From Lysinibacillus fusiformis (GTDB taxonomy: Bacteria; Bacillota; Bacilli; Bacillales_A; Planococcaceae), in the NCBI RefSeq assembly GCF_002845985.1, contig NZ_PDFK01000007.1, forward strand, positions 62,001 through 126,000: a stretch of 64,000 nt of DNA, given 5' to 3'. This document shows positions 1 through 8,294 of the stretch, in pieces. Position 1 is the stretch's first letter, and every line of letters begins with the position of its first letter. The notes beneath the pieces were generated by a model, which was given only the letters and a program-made list of their open reading frames with translations, had not been told where the DNA came from and made no database searches. The translations under genes were made by a program, and so were the position numbers.

Positions 1-465
1 AATTTTATTAAGCAAATTATCCCTCATCAAGTTGCAGCAATTCAAATGTCCGAAAACGTTTTACGCTATACAACGAATATCCCTGTACAAAATCTTGCAT
101 TAGAAATTATTCGAACTCACACAGAAATGGTTGAGAGTCTTGAAGCGATACAAAATCGATGTTGTGTCGTGCAAAATTCAGAGTATGAATTATACGAGTA
201 TATGTGTGCTTATAAAGAAATTACAGAAGCTATGTTCAATGCAATGTGTGCACCACCAGTATCGAATAGCATTAATATCAATTATCTACGAGAAATGATT
301 GTCCATCATCAGGGTGGTATCCGTCTGGCACAAAATGTGCTGAGATTCTGTATTTGCCAAGAATTAATCCCTATTTTACGTTGTATGATTCAAACACTTT
401 GTGAGCAACTAGAAGTTATGGAAAAGTTACTGGATAGCTTACAAAATTGTGATTGCGAATGCTAA
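1..465 (+). CDS. DUF305-like protein, 5' end cut by window
   Basis: The reading frame is open from base 1, so the start lies outside the window; 154 residues are visible. Two related helical halves can be seen. The second contains MIVHHQGGIRLAQ, which matches the DUF305 pattern (His-His followed by a small-residue helix). The first contains IIPHQVAAIQM, a degenerate copy with Pro-His in place of His-His. The visible part has eleven cysteines, including a CCVV pair and a C-terminal CDCEC, which is unusual for the family. DUF305 proteins are ferritin-like four-helix bundles often linked to metal handling, so metal binding is an inference. A spore-coat or other cysteine-rich structural role cannot be excluded. 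Confidence 0.6.
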   Translation, partial: NFIKQIIPHQVAAIQMSENVLRYTTNIPVQNLALEIIRTHTEMVESLEAIQNRCCVVQNSEYELYEYMCAYKEITEAMFNAMCAPPVSNSININYLREMIVHHQGGIRLAQNVLRFCICQELIPILRCMIQTLCEQLEVMEKLLDSLQNCDCEC

Positions 466-477
466 CACTTTATGTGA

Positions 478-511
478 AACGCTAAAGTCAGACATGATTT
501 TAGCGTTTTTT
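478..511 (+). terminator. Rho-independent terminator
   Basis: The arms AACGCTAAA and TTTAGCGTT are separated by 12 bases and followed by T residues. It lies just after the DUF305-like stop codon. Confidence 0.8.
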
Positions 512-730
512 CTGTGTAAAAATAGTGTTTAACAGGGAAAATGAGAAATTGTCAATAAAGTGGACAAAAGAATAAGACGGTGTAAAGAATTTTTTGAAAA
601 TCTATTTTTGTATTAGTGTTGTTGGTAAAATATATATGTTTTATTAGTTGAAGGCAATGAAGAAAGATCTATAATTCGTTTTAAAATATTGGTAATTTTT
701 ATTTACTTTATTACAAAAGGAGTGGTAACA

Positions 731-2482
731 ATGTTCAAAAGGAAGAAAATAAATCAAAATTATGATTATTTCTCAGCTGCGAAAAATTCAGATATTGAGG
801 CTAATGAACGCTTTAAAGAAAAGCTAGATTTTCTTGCTTTATCTAGAATTAGAAGAGAATCTGTTGGATTTTTACGCAAAATCTATGAAAATAATCGCCA
901 ACAAATACTCGACAATTTTTATGATCGTTTATTGGAAATTCCGGAATTTAACCAAGTTATCAATACGCATTCATCAGTAGAGCGTTTAAAAGGGCTTTTT
1001 GATTCACATTTTATAAGCCTATTTGATGATGAATTAGATTTAGATTATGTATTTAAACGACGTAAAATCGCTTATGTACATGCCCGAATCGGTGTACTGC
1101 CGAACTGGATGATTTCTGCCTATACACTCATTAACCAATTAATCATACCGCTGATTGTCAAAGAGCTATCAAGCGATCAAGAAAAAATGCTGGATGTCCT
1201 ATTGTCTTATGATAGTCTAGTAACGATCGACCAACAGATCATTTTAGAAACCTATATTGAAATTCAGGCTGGCTCTGTTGTAAATGGTTTAGGTGAAATT
1301 ATTACTTATAATACCCAGTTAGATACGATTAAGGAATTGATTGAATTTCAAGATATTCAGCAACAGGAGATTGTTGCAGCAGATCAATTGATGCACGAGC
1401 TAGATGAGAGTATTGAAGAAATCGCTGCATCTGTTGGTGATATTTCAGCCCAAACAAAGCATGCCTTTAAAAAATTAAATCAGGATTTAGAATCGTTACA
1501 ACAAGTATCATCCATTTTACAAACAACCGATGAAGGTCATAAATCCATGCAGGAGGATATAAAGCGTTTAGTGGAACGTGTCAATAGTGTAGCGAAGCTG
1601 ATGGAATTAATTAAGCGAATTGCAGATCAAACAAATTTATTGGCTTTAAATGCTTCTATTGAGGCGGCTCGTGCTGGAGAAGCGGGTAAAGGCTTTGCAG
1701 TTGTTGCGGAGGAAGTTCGAAAGCTTGCTGATGATACAAGTACATCTGTCAAATCTATACATACAGATATACAGGAGCTACTACATATTACGCATAATAT
1801 TAGTTCACTAACAACTCAATTTTCACAGGATTTACATCAAGGCGTCACGGATACCTTACATATTTCACAGACGCTTGCAGAGATAAATAAAAGTCTACAG
1901 CAGCAAGGAGCTCGCTTTGAGGAAATTGCCACAACGACAAAGGTACAAGCACAATCTGCTACAACTATTTCTGAACGTAACCATACTATCACGGAGAGTA
2001 TGCAAAAAAGTAAGATCATCGTTTTTGATATGGGCTCGGCTATCTACAAGTTAAGTAAAATGATTGACGGATACCGATCAACAACAATTTCTAAAAATTT
2101 TATTATTAGTCAGGAGGATATTATTGAATTAGCTATTACAGACCATTTATTATGGCGCTGGAAAATCTATAATCTACTGCTTGGCTTTGAAACAATGACA
2201 GAGCAGGATGTTGGCTCACCACAGGAGTCGCGCCTTGGTGAATGGTATTATGGTACAGGGAAAAAGCTACTAGGCGAAGAGCGTGTCTATGTAGAGTTAG
2301 AACAACCATTTATTCATGTCCATGATATAGCTAAAAAGGCGGTACGAGAATATAATATAGGCAATAAAGGGGAGGCTGAAAAATATCTGAAGGAAATTAC
2401 AGAAGAATCATATATTGTAATTGAAAAACTAAAGGCCTTAAAGGAAATTTTATTGAACGGGAAAAAACAATATATTCACTAA
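731..2482 (+). CDS. HemAT-like globin-coupled soluble chemoreceptor with C-terminal CZB-like domain
   Basis: This 583-residue soluble methyl-accepting protein has no membrane segments. Residues ~30-180 form a protoglobin sensor with His117 (VHARIG) as likely proximal haem ligand and Tyr64 as likely distal residue; their spacing of 53 equals that of Tyr70/His123 in B. subtilis HemAT. Residues ~215-450 are the MCP signalling coiled coil, with the hairpin tip at ~296-330 ([20 protein letters not shown]). Residues ~470-570 resemble a CZB zinc-binding domain: His472, Trp475, the RLGEW box at 501-505, then His529 and His531. Ser500 occupies the place where the usual zinc-ligand cysteine is expected. 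ATG 731 is preferred over an in-frame start at 689 because AAGGAGTG precedes it. Expected role: oxygen (and perhaps zinc or oxidant) taxis through CheA. Confidence 0.85.
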   Translation: MFKRKKINQNYDYFSAAKNSDIEANERFKEKLDFLALSRIRRESVGFLRKIYENNRQQILDNFYDRLLEIPEFNQVINTHSSVERLKGLFDSHFISLFDDELDLDYVFKRRKIAYVHARIGVLPNWMISAYTLINQLIIPLIVKELSSDQEKMLDVLLSYDSLVTIDQQIILETYIEIQAGSVVNGLGEIITYNTQLDTIKELIEFQDIQQQEIVAADQLMHELDESIEEIAASVGDISAQTKHAFKKLNQDLESLQQVSSILQTTDEGHKSMQEDIKRLVERVNSVAKLMELIKRIADQTNLLALNASIEAARAGEAGKGFAVVAEEVRKLADDTSTSVKSIHTDIQELLHITHNISSLTTQFSQDLHQGVTDTLHISQTLAEINKSLQQQGARFEEIATTTKVQAQSATTISERNHTITESMQKSKIIVFDMGSAIYKLSKMIDGYRSTTISKNFIISQEDIIELAITDHLLWRWKIYNLLLGFETMTEQDVGSPQESRLGEWYYGTGKKLLGEERVYVELEQPFIHVHDIAKKAVREYNIGNKGEAEKYLKEITEESYIVIEKLKALKEILLNGKKQYIH

Positions 2483-2490
2483 AAATTTGA

Positions 2491-2527
2491 GAGCAAGCTA
2501 ATGCTGGGATTAGCTTGCTCTTTTTTT
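2491..2527. terminator. Bidirectional terminator
   Basis: A perfect 12-bp stem (GAGCAAGCTAAT with its complement) and 6-base loop are followed by seven T. It serves the chemoreceptor gene and, on the other strand, the converging phosphoesterase gene. Confidence 0.85.
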
Positions 2528-3131
2528 ATATTTCTATTGACGAATCAATAGATGGGACACACATAAATGTTACGGTGCGCTGTGTGCTATCATAAAGACA
2601 CCATTCACGGTGGTCGACAACAGAACCAACATTGACACCATACTGTTTATTTTGTAAGGCAATTGGTTGGCCATAGCGAATACGAATGGGTAGTTTCTTT
2701 TGCTGATGATAAAGGCCTGATTCATGACTATGACCAAAGAAAAACAGTGGCTTATGAAAAGGAAGGAATGTTGGCTGCCAGCTTACACTCCATTTAAATT
2801 GATGTCCGTGTATTAGTGTCGCACCATCTATCTCTATCGTCTCAGGTAAAGCCTGAAAACGTTCGATGCCAGTGACCTGCGTAATGCGTTCCTCTTGATT
2901 ACCTCTTATAGAGGGGAAGGTTAGTAATTCTTCAAATTCGCTTTCTACTATGGCTGCCTTTTGTAAAGGTAAGCCAGATAAGGTTTGCGCTTTTTTCTTA
3001 CTGACGGTGCATTCATATAAATCACCTAAACCAATGATTTTTGCTTCCTCTGCTGTTTGTTGAATATGAGCTAGAACAGCTTTAGTATCTTCTATATTAG
3101 AATGTAAATCTCCTAAAAGTGCATAAAGCAT
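2526..3131 (-). CDS. Calcineurin-like metallophosphoesterase (YfcE/MJ0936 type)
   Basis: 201 residues from an ATG at 3131, preceded by AGGAAAGG on the minus strand; a longer in-frame start at 3176 has no such site. The metal-binding motifs occur in order: GDLHSN near the N-terminus, GLGDLYE, RGNQEE (in place of the common GNHD), HGH and FFGHSH. Small single-domain members of this family hydrolyse phosphodiesters or phosphomonoesters with two metal ions, but substrates are rarely known. The gene stands alone and converges on the chemoreceptor gene. The Gln in RGNQEE replaces the usual catalytic or metal-binding His, so the activity may differ. Confidence 0.8.
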   Translation of the reverse strand: MLYALLGDLHSNIEDTKAVLAHIQQTAEEAKIIGLGDLYECTVSKKKAQTLSGLPLQKAAIVESEFEELLTFPSIRGNQEERITQVTGIERFQALPETIEIDGATLIHGHQFKWSVSWQPTFLPFHKPLFFFGHSHESGLYHQQKKLPIRIRYGQPIALQNKQYGVNVGSVVDHREWCLYDSTQRTVTFMCVPSIDSSIEI

Positions 3132-3292
3132 GTCAATCCGGCCTTTCCTAAAAATAATCGTACAAATATCATACACCCAATAGAAATTGATAGAAAAGTA
3201 AAACGTCTAAGAATATTTCGTTACTTCTACTTCATATTTTGAATGTGTAGAAAAATTGCCATGAAACGCATTGCTTGTTAAAATATAATCAT

Positions 3293-3307
3293 AATTTTCT
3301 GAATTTT
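3293..3307 (+). promoter_or_regulatory. Possible CodY-like box
   Basis: AATTTTCTGAATTTT matches 13 of 15 positions of the CodY consensus. It lies 63 bp before the acyl-CoA ligase start. AT-rich DNA gives chance matches, so this is weak. Confidence 0.3.
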
Positions 3308-3369
3308 TAGTAGTTTCATAGTTTCAGACACTATCCAGCATTAAAAAATGAATTTTTGGAGGGTTTATA

Positions 3370-4866
3370 ATGACGATGTACATGACAGATATTCTTGAAA
3401 ACTATGCTGTGCAACAACCGAATGCAATTGCAACCTTGTATGATGGAAAAAAGTTGAGCTATCGCGATTTTTATCAACGTGTAGAAAGATTTGCAGCATA
3501 CCTACAAGAACAGGATTTTGAAAAAGATGATGTGATTGCATTATATACGCTCAATTCAGATTTGTTTTTAATCGCTTATTTAGGTGTCCAACTAGCAGGT
3601 TTTATTGTGATGCCTATTAACACTAAATTAGCAGCACCTGAGGTTGATTTTATTTTTAATCATTCACAAGCAAAGGGTCTCATTTATGATGAAAGGCTAG
3701 CAGAAGCATTGGAGGATGTTGCCTATACATTCCAACATACGATTGGATTTAAAGAAATGAGAAACATTTTTGAAAATGAGGGATGTGAAAGAAAGCTTGT
3801 ACAATTAGAGGCCCATGATACAGCAGTGGTCATGTATACTTCTGGGACAACAGGTAAACCAAAGGGCGTCATGCTAACACATCAAAATATCTTGGCTACT
3901 GCCGATATTTGGTCTTCTTCAATGAAAATGTCTAGCAAGGACAAGATGTTTATTTGTACACCTTTATTCCATTGTGCTGGCCTGCACGTCTTTGCTATGC
4001 CAATGTTCTATCAAGGAGGAACAGTTGTTATCGAAGAAGCATTTTCACCAACAAAAACGTTAGCGCAAATTGCCGCAACTGAAGCGACTATTTTCTTTGG
4101 TGTTCCATCCATGTATACCATCATTTTAAATACGCCTGGATTTAAGGAACATAGCTTTCATCATTTACGTTTATTATGTTACGGGGCTGCTCCAATGCCT
4201 TATGAGCTCGTAAAGCAAGTGAAAGAGGCATTTTCAAATGTAAAGGTTCAAAATCTCTATGGTCAAACCGAAAATTCACCTGCAGCTACCTCTTTATTAG
4301 ATAGGGATGCATTAACGAAAATTGGCTCTGTTGGGAAGCCATTAGCTCAGACGGAGGTATGCGTGGTTGATAGTGAAGGAAAGTCAGTACCAGCTGGCGA
4401 GGTTGGCGAAATTTGTGTTAAAGGGCCACAAGTAATGAAAGGTTATTTGCGCAATCCAGAGGAAACAGCTAGAACGATAAGAGATGGCTGGCTCTATTCA
4501 GGAGATTTAGGACGCTTTGATGAGGAAGGTTATTTATATATTGTAGATCGGAAAAAAGATATGATCATCCGTGGAGGGGAAAATATTTACCCGATTGAAG
4601 TGGAAGAAGTGCTATATCAAATGCCAGAAATTTTAGAGGCAGCAGTGATAGGATTACCACATGAAGTATATGGAGAGGTGCCAAAAGCATTTATTGTATT
4701 AAAGGAAGGGCAGTCACTCGATGAAAAGGCAATATTATCTTACTGCCAAACAAGACTTGCCAAATATAAAGTACCGTATGAAATTGCATTTTTAGTAGAA
4801 CTGCCGCGCAATGCTTCAGGTAAGGTGTTAAAGCATACATTACGACCTAAAGTGACGACGATTTAA
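3370..4866 (+). CDS. Class I adenylate-forming acyl-CoA ligase
   Basis: This 498-residue member of the acyl-CoA synthetase (ANL) superfamily would activate a carboxylic acid to an acyl-AMP and then to a CoA thioester. The P-loop motif YTSGTTGKPKGVMLTH lies at ~155-170 and LYGQTENSPAA at ~297. The hinge region YSGDLGRFDEEGY, then VDRKKDMIIRGGENIYP, lies at ~376-410, and PRNASGK, with the catalytic lysine, is near the C-terminus. GGAGGG sits seven bases before ATG 3370. Length and motifs fit medium- or long-chain fatty acid-CoA ligases of the YhfL/LcfA type; the substrate cannot be read from sequence. The gene is monocistronic, with a possible CodY-like box upstream. Confidence 0.85.
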   Translation: MTMYMTDILENYAVQQPNAIATLYDGKKLSYRDFYQRVERFAAYLQEQDFEKDDVIALYTLNSDLFLIAYLGVQLAGFIVMPINTKLAAPEVDFIFNHSQAKGLIYDERLAEALEDVAYTFQHTIGFKEMRNIFENEGCERKLVQLEAHDTAVVMYTSGTTGKPKGVMLTHQNILATADIWSSSMKMSSKDKMFICTPLFHCAGLHVFAMPMFYQGGTVVIEEAFSPTKTLAQIAATEATIFFGVPSMYTIILNTPGFKEHSFHHLRLLCYGAAPMPYELVKQVKEAFSNVKVQNLYGQTENSPAATSLLDRDALTKIGSVGKPLAQTEVCVVDSEGKSVPAGEVGEICVKGPQVMKGYLRNPEETARTIRDGWLYSGDLGRFDEEGYLYIVDRKKDMIIRGGENIYPIEVEEVLYQMPEILEAAVIGLPHEVYGEVPKAFIVLKEGQSLDEKAILSYCQTRLAKYKVPYEIAFLVELPRNASGKVLKHTLRPKVTTI

Positions 4867-5009
4867 GTACTATCCACGATGCATAGGCATAATTGTTAGC
4901 CAGTTTTTTCAAGCTTACTCGCAAGTTTCTGTGTACCTGCCGCTTCGCTTTCCATACAAAAAATTATGTCCTGAAATAAGATAAAATAGGAACGATTATA
5001 AAAGTATCG

Positions 5010-5015
5010 TATAAT
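5010..5015 (+). promoter_or_regulatory. Candidate -10 element
   Basis: TATAAT lies in the 224-bp gap before the lipoprotein gene, next to an inverted repeat (CGATTA...TATCG). No good -35 was seen. The rest of the gap shows nothing recognisable. Confidence 0.35.
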
Positions 5016-5090
5016 AGAGTCTACGACAAATTGAATAAATAGAATGGCGAAGGGATTACTCTTCCAATTAGAATAGGAGCGGAATTTGTC

Positions 5091-6080
5091 TTGTGGACGG
5101 GGTATAAACGCCTTTTACTTATAGGCATTTTGATTATTATGTTACTTTCGAGCTGTCAGCCATTTTCACAGCAAGAAGCAGAACAAAAAAATCCATTAAC
5201 TGTTTTAACGGTAGAATTTAATAGCGGGGCACCTATCCCCAATCTCTATGTCACAGTAACAGATGTACAAACAGGTGATGTAGTAGAGGAAGCGATTGGT
5301 TCAGAAGAGGGAGAAGCCGTATTCGCGAAGCTCAAGGCAGGGCGAGAATATACCATTGCTGCAACAACACTGGAAAATAGTACAACAAACGATGGATATA
5401 CAACAATCGAGAATTTTACGTATGATACAACGAAGCCATACTATCGATTGCAAACACACTTCTCTAGAGACGAGCAAGAATTAGATGTACCTGTTGTCAT
5501 GCAAAAGCCAGAGCTTCCACATGGCTGTGAAATAACATCACTCACAGCTGTCTTAAATTATTTTGGAATGAATGTTTCAAAGCTTGAAATGGCTGATAAC
5601 TATTTACCAAAGCAAAATATACGTACTGTAAACAACCAACGTTTTGGGCCAAATCCACATGAGGCTTTTGCAGGGAATCCGCGTGATAAAGCTCATGGTA
5701 TGTATGTTTTTGCTGAACCCATTGTTAAGGCGGCAGAGGCAGTCATTGCAGATAAACAAGCTGATTTACGCGTGTCAAATATGAGTAAGGCCTCACAGGA
5801 CGAGATTTTACAGCTTGTTCGCGAGGGGGTTCCTGTTGTAACATGGGTGACGCTTGATTTATCGTCACCTAAACGAAATGCAAATAGAGGCTGGATTTTT
5901 GAAGGTGAGACAACATCACATGAAGCCTATATGAACTTACATGCAGTTGTCTTGACAGGGCATTTAGGGGATAAAGTAGTAGTAATGGATCCATTAAAAG
6001 GTTATGTTACATACAATGTCGATCAATTTTTCAAAAGTTATCGGGAATTAGATCAGCAAGCCGTAGCTATTCATAAATAA
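5091..6080 (+). CDS. Lipoprotein with SpaA-like domain and C39-like cysteine peptidase domain
   Basis: 329 residues from TTG 5091, preceded by AGGAGCGG. The N-terminus is a lipoprotein signal peptide with lipobox LSSC (Cys22), so the protein should be anchored to the outer face of the membrane. Residues ~35-95 look like a small prealbumin/SpaA-like beta domain (PIPNLYVTV, then VFAKLKAGREYTI). Residues ~137-320 are a peptidase C39-like fold: Cys146 in LPHGCEITS, His284 in NLHAVVLTG and Asp300 in VVMDPLKG form the expected triad. Relatives (YvpB type) are secreted or surface proteins of unknown substrate. It is followed after 59 bp by the ATP-grasp gene, perhaps co-transcribed. A cell-wall role is an inference from location only. 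Confidence 0.8.
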   Translation: MWTGYKRLLLIGILIIMLLSSCQPFSQQEAEQKNPLTVLTVEFNSGAPIPNLYVTVTDVQTGDVVEEAIGSEEGEAVFAKLKAGREYTIAATTLENSTTNDGYTTIENFTYDTTKPYYRLQTHFSRDEQELDVPVVMQKPELPHGCEITSLTAVLNYFGMNVSKLEMADNYLPKQNIRTVNNQRFGPNPHEAFAGNPRDKAHGMYVFAEPIVKAAEAVIADKQADLRVSNMSKASQDEILQLVREGVPVVTWVTLDLSSPKRNANRGWIFEGETTSHEAYMNLHAVVLTGHLGDKVVVMDPLKGYVTYNVDQFFKSYRELDQQAVAIHK

Positions 6081-6139
6081 ATTAGCCATAAATCTTTAGT
6101 ATGTTACACTAATAAAAAAGCAGAAGTGAGTTGAGTAGA

Positions 6140-7372
6140 ATGGCCATTGAGCACGCTTTTTTACCGGTTTTACTTGGGGATGAGATGAATGCTTATGGCA
6201 TGGCCAGAGCATTTTACGAAGCCTATGGTGTGAAGCCACTTGCATTAAACCATACGAATATGGAAAAAATTCATCAAAGTGATTTACTGACTTTTCGTGA
6301 GGTACCGAGACTTCATATAGACGAACGATTTGTTACGGCACTTCAGGCTATTGCGCAGGAATTCGTTGATAAAAAATTACTGCTACTAGCCTGTGATGAA
6401 TTTTATGTCAAAAAAATAATAGAACATAAAGCGGAATTAGCAGAGGATTTCATTATTCCTTATGTAGATGCCACACTTGCTCAGCAGTTATTAACTCGTG
6501 AAAAGATGTATGAGCTTTGTGCACAATATGGTTTTCAATTTCCTGCCATGCATGTCTGCACGGTGAATGATTACGAGGACTACGACATGCCATTTGAGTA
6601 TCCAATTGTCATAAAGCCCATGAATATGACAAAATATGCTACATGTATTTTTCCTGGTAAGAAAAAAGTATATATTGCGTATGATAAGGATGAAAAGGAC
6701 AGTATATTCCATGCTATTTATAAGGAATCGGCCTATCGAGATGATCTTATGATTCAACAATATATTCCAGGGGAAGATGCGAATATGCTTGTTGTTAATG
6801 CCTATATAGGGCAGGATGGCAAGGCAAAACTTCTTGCGGTGGGTAATCCCATTTTAGAAGAGCATTCTCCAGAAGGGATTGGTCGTTATGTAGCCATCAT
6901 GACAACCTATCATCAGGAATTAATGGACAATGTAAAGACGTTCCTTGAAGCCATACAATTCCAAGGCTATGCTACATTTGATATGAAATATGATGATCGT
7001 GATGGTCAATATAAATTGTTGAGTATTGAATTACATAATGAACTTTCCAATTATTATGTGACAGCCAGTGGCTATAACTTCATGCAGTATGTGGCGGATG
7101 ATTATGTTCGAGGTAGTAAACAGTCGCTAACATACGTGCAAAACAAGCATCTTTGGACCATTGTACCAAATGGTGTACTTTTCAAATATGTACAAAATGA
7201 ACAGTTAGTCATTGAAGCGAAAAGTTTGATTCGCCAAGGGATGGCTACAGATTCTATTTTTAGTTATAAGGATATGAATGCGAAACGTTGGTTGAACGTT
7301 ACGCTTGATAATTTAAGCTTTTATCGCAAATATAAGAAATATTTTAATAACAAAGGTCTGTCAAATATATGA
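6140..7372 (+). CDS. ATP-grasp ligase, candidate D-aspartate ligase
   Basis: 410 residues from ATG 6140, which has AGAAGTGAG nine bases upstream; a TTG at 6131 would leave no room for a site. The central ATP-grasp fold shows YPIVIKPMNMTKY, MIQQYIPGEDANM and the metal-binding strand LLSIELHNELSNYY. The gene overlaps the aspartate racemase gene by four bases (ATGA), so the two are translationally coupled. Enterococcal Asl ligases are ATP-grasp enzymes that add D-Asp to the lysine side chain of peptidoglycan precursors, and Lysinibacillus walls are of the Lys-D-Asp type. Together these make D-aspartate ligase the best inference. Another D-amino-acid or amine ligase remains possible. Confidence 0.7.
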   Translation: MAIEHAFLPVLLGDEMNAYGMARAFYEAYGVKPLALNHTNMEKIHQSDLLTFREVPRLHIDERFVTALQAIAQEFVDKKLLLLACDEFYVKKIIEHKAELAEDFIIPYVDATLAQQLLTREKMYELCAQYGFQFPAMHVCTVNDYEDYDMPFEYPIVIKPMNMTKYATCIFPGKKKVYIAYDKDEKDSIFHAIYKESAYRDDLMIQQYIPGEDANMLVVNAYIGQDGKAKLLAVGNPILEEHSPEGIGRYVAIMTTYHQELMDNVKTFLEAIQFQGYATFDMKYDDRDGQYKLLSIELHNELSNYYVTASGYNFMQYVADDYVRGSKQSLTYVQNKHLWTIVPNGVLFKYVQNEQLVIEAKSLIRQGMATDSIFSYKDMNAKRWLNVTLDNLSFYRKYKKYFNNKGLSNI

Positions 7373-8070
7373 AAAAACAAACTTTAGGTATTATCGGTGG
7401 CGTAGGGCCACTTGCAACAATGTTTATTGGAGAAATGATTGTAAGACGTACGAAGGCACAAAAGGATCAGGAGCATTTGCATACGATCATTGATAATGAT
7501 ACAAATATTCCTGACCGTACGGCTTTTATTTTAGATAATAAAAAGGATAATCCAGTTCCAGTCATCATTGAGGATGCTAAAAAGTTAGCTTCTGTAGGGG
7601 CAAATATGATTGCAATCCCATGCAATACAGCCCATACGTTCTATCATGAAATTGATGAGGGCTCTCCCATTCCTGTATTGAATATGATTCGTGAAACGGC
7701 GAAGCGTGCTGCTGATTTAGGAGCAGAGCGTGTTGGAATTTTGGCAACAACAGGAACATTAACATCACGTATGTACCAGGAAGCCTTAGAGGAATATGGC
7801 ATTACACCAGTTGTTCCAGATAATGAGATGAGAGCCTATGTGATGACCATCATTTATGATTATGTCAAGGCTGGCAAGGATGTTACGTTGGAGGATTGGC
7901 AACCAATAGAAGAGGCGATGCTAGCATTAAATTGTGACCGCATTGTCTTAGGCTGTACAGAGCTATCTATTGTTAATAGGGATTTGAAATTAAATGAAAT
8001 TTATATTGATTCATTAATCGTTTTAGCTGAATGTGCCATTTTGGCTTGTGGCTATGAGCTAGTCGATTAG
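7369..8070 (+). CDS. Aspartate (or glutamate) racemase
   Basis: 233 residues of the Asp/Glu racemase family. The two catalytic cysteines of this cofactor-independent two-base mechanism are Cys85 (IPCNTAH) and Cys196 (LGCTELS). The N-terminal GIIGGVGPLAT is typical of aspartate racemases. The start overlaps the stop of the ATP-grasp gene by four bases. The likely role is conversion of L-Asp to D-Asp, feeding the preceding ligase for the peptidoglycan cross-bridge. Substrate preference (Asp or Glu) is inferred from the family branch and the context. Confidence 0.85.
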   Translation: MKKQTLGIIGGVGPLATMFIGEMIVRRTKAQKDQEHLHTIIDNDTNIPDRTAFILDNKKDNPVPVIIEDAKKLASVGANMIAIPCNTAHTFYHEIDEGSPIPVLNMIRETAKRAADLGAERVGILATTGTLTSRMYQEALEEYGITPVVPDNEMRAYVMTIIYDYVKAGKDVTLEDWQPIEEAMLALNCDRIVLGCTELSIVNRDLKLNEIYIDSLIVLAECAILACGYELVD

Positions 8071-8085
8071 TCGTTAAATAAATTG

Positions 8086-8180
8086 AAAAGGATCTGCTTG
8101 CTTTTCACGGGTAAGCTACAAGTCTTTAAAGAGTTGTGGTCAAGCTTACTTTTTTCCGTGTTGGGTTAGGCAGATTTTTT
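8086..8180 (+). terminator. Long imperfect hairpin / terminator, copy 1 of a repeated element
   Basis: An outer stem ATCTGC...GCAGAT followed by T residues encloses inner pairings CACGG/CCGTG and GTAAGCT/AGCTTAC. It ends the D-Asp pair. The left arm (TCTGCTTGCTTTTC, then CGGGTAAGC) is nearly repeated at 48928-48954. Confidence 0.6.
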
Positions 8181-8294
8181 ATGGAAGGAATCAATGGTTT
8201 CCTGAAACGATTGGACAATAGCTTCGTACATATAAAGTAGGAAACGGCGGAGTGTGTTAAACTAGTGTCAAGTAGATAGAAGGTGGGAAATAAC

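Noticed and set aside
4867-5090. Relation of the CTTACTCGCAAG stretch (near 4920) to the 21-bp repeat or the hairpin family
   Set aside because: Only short words are shared; no unit or dyad structure.
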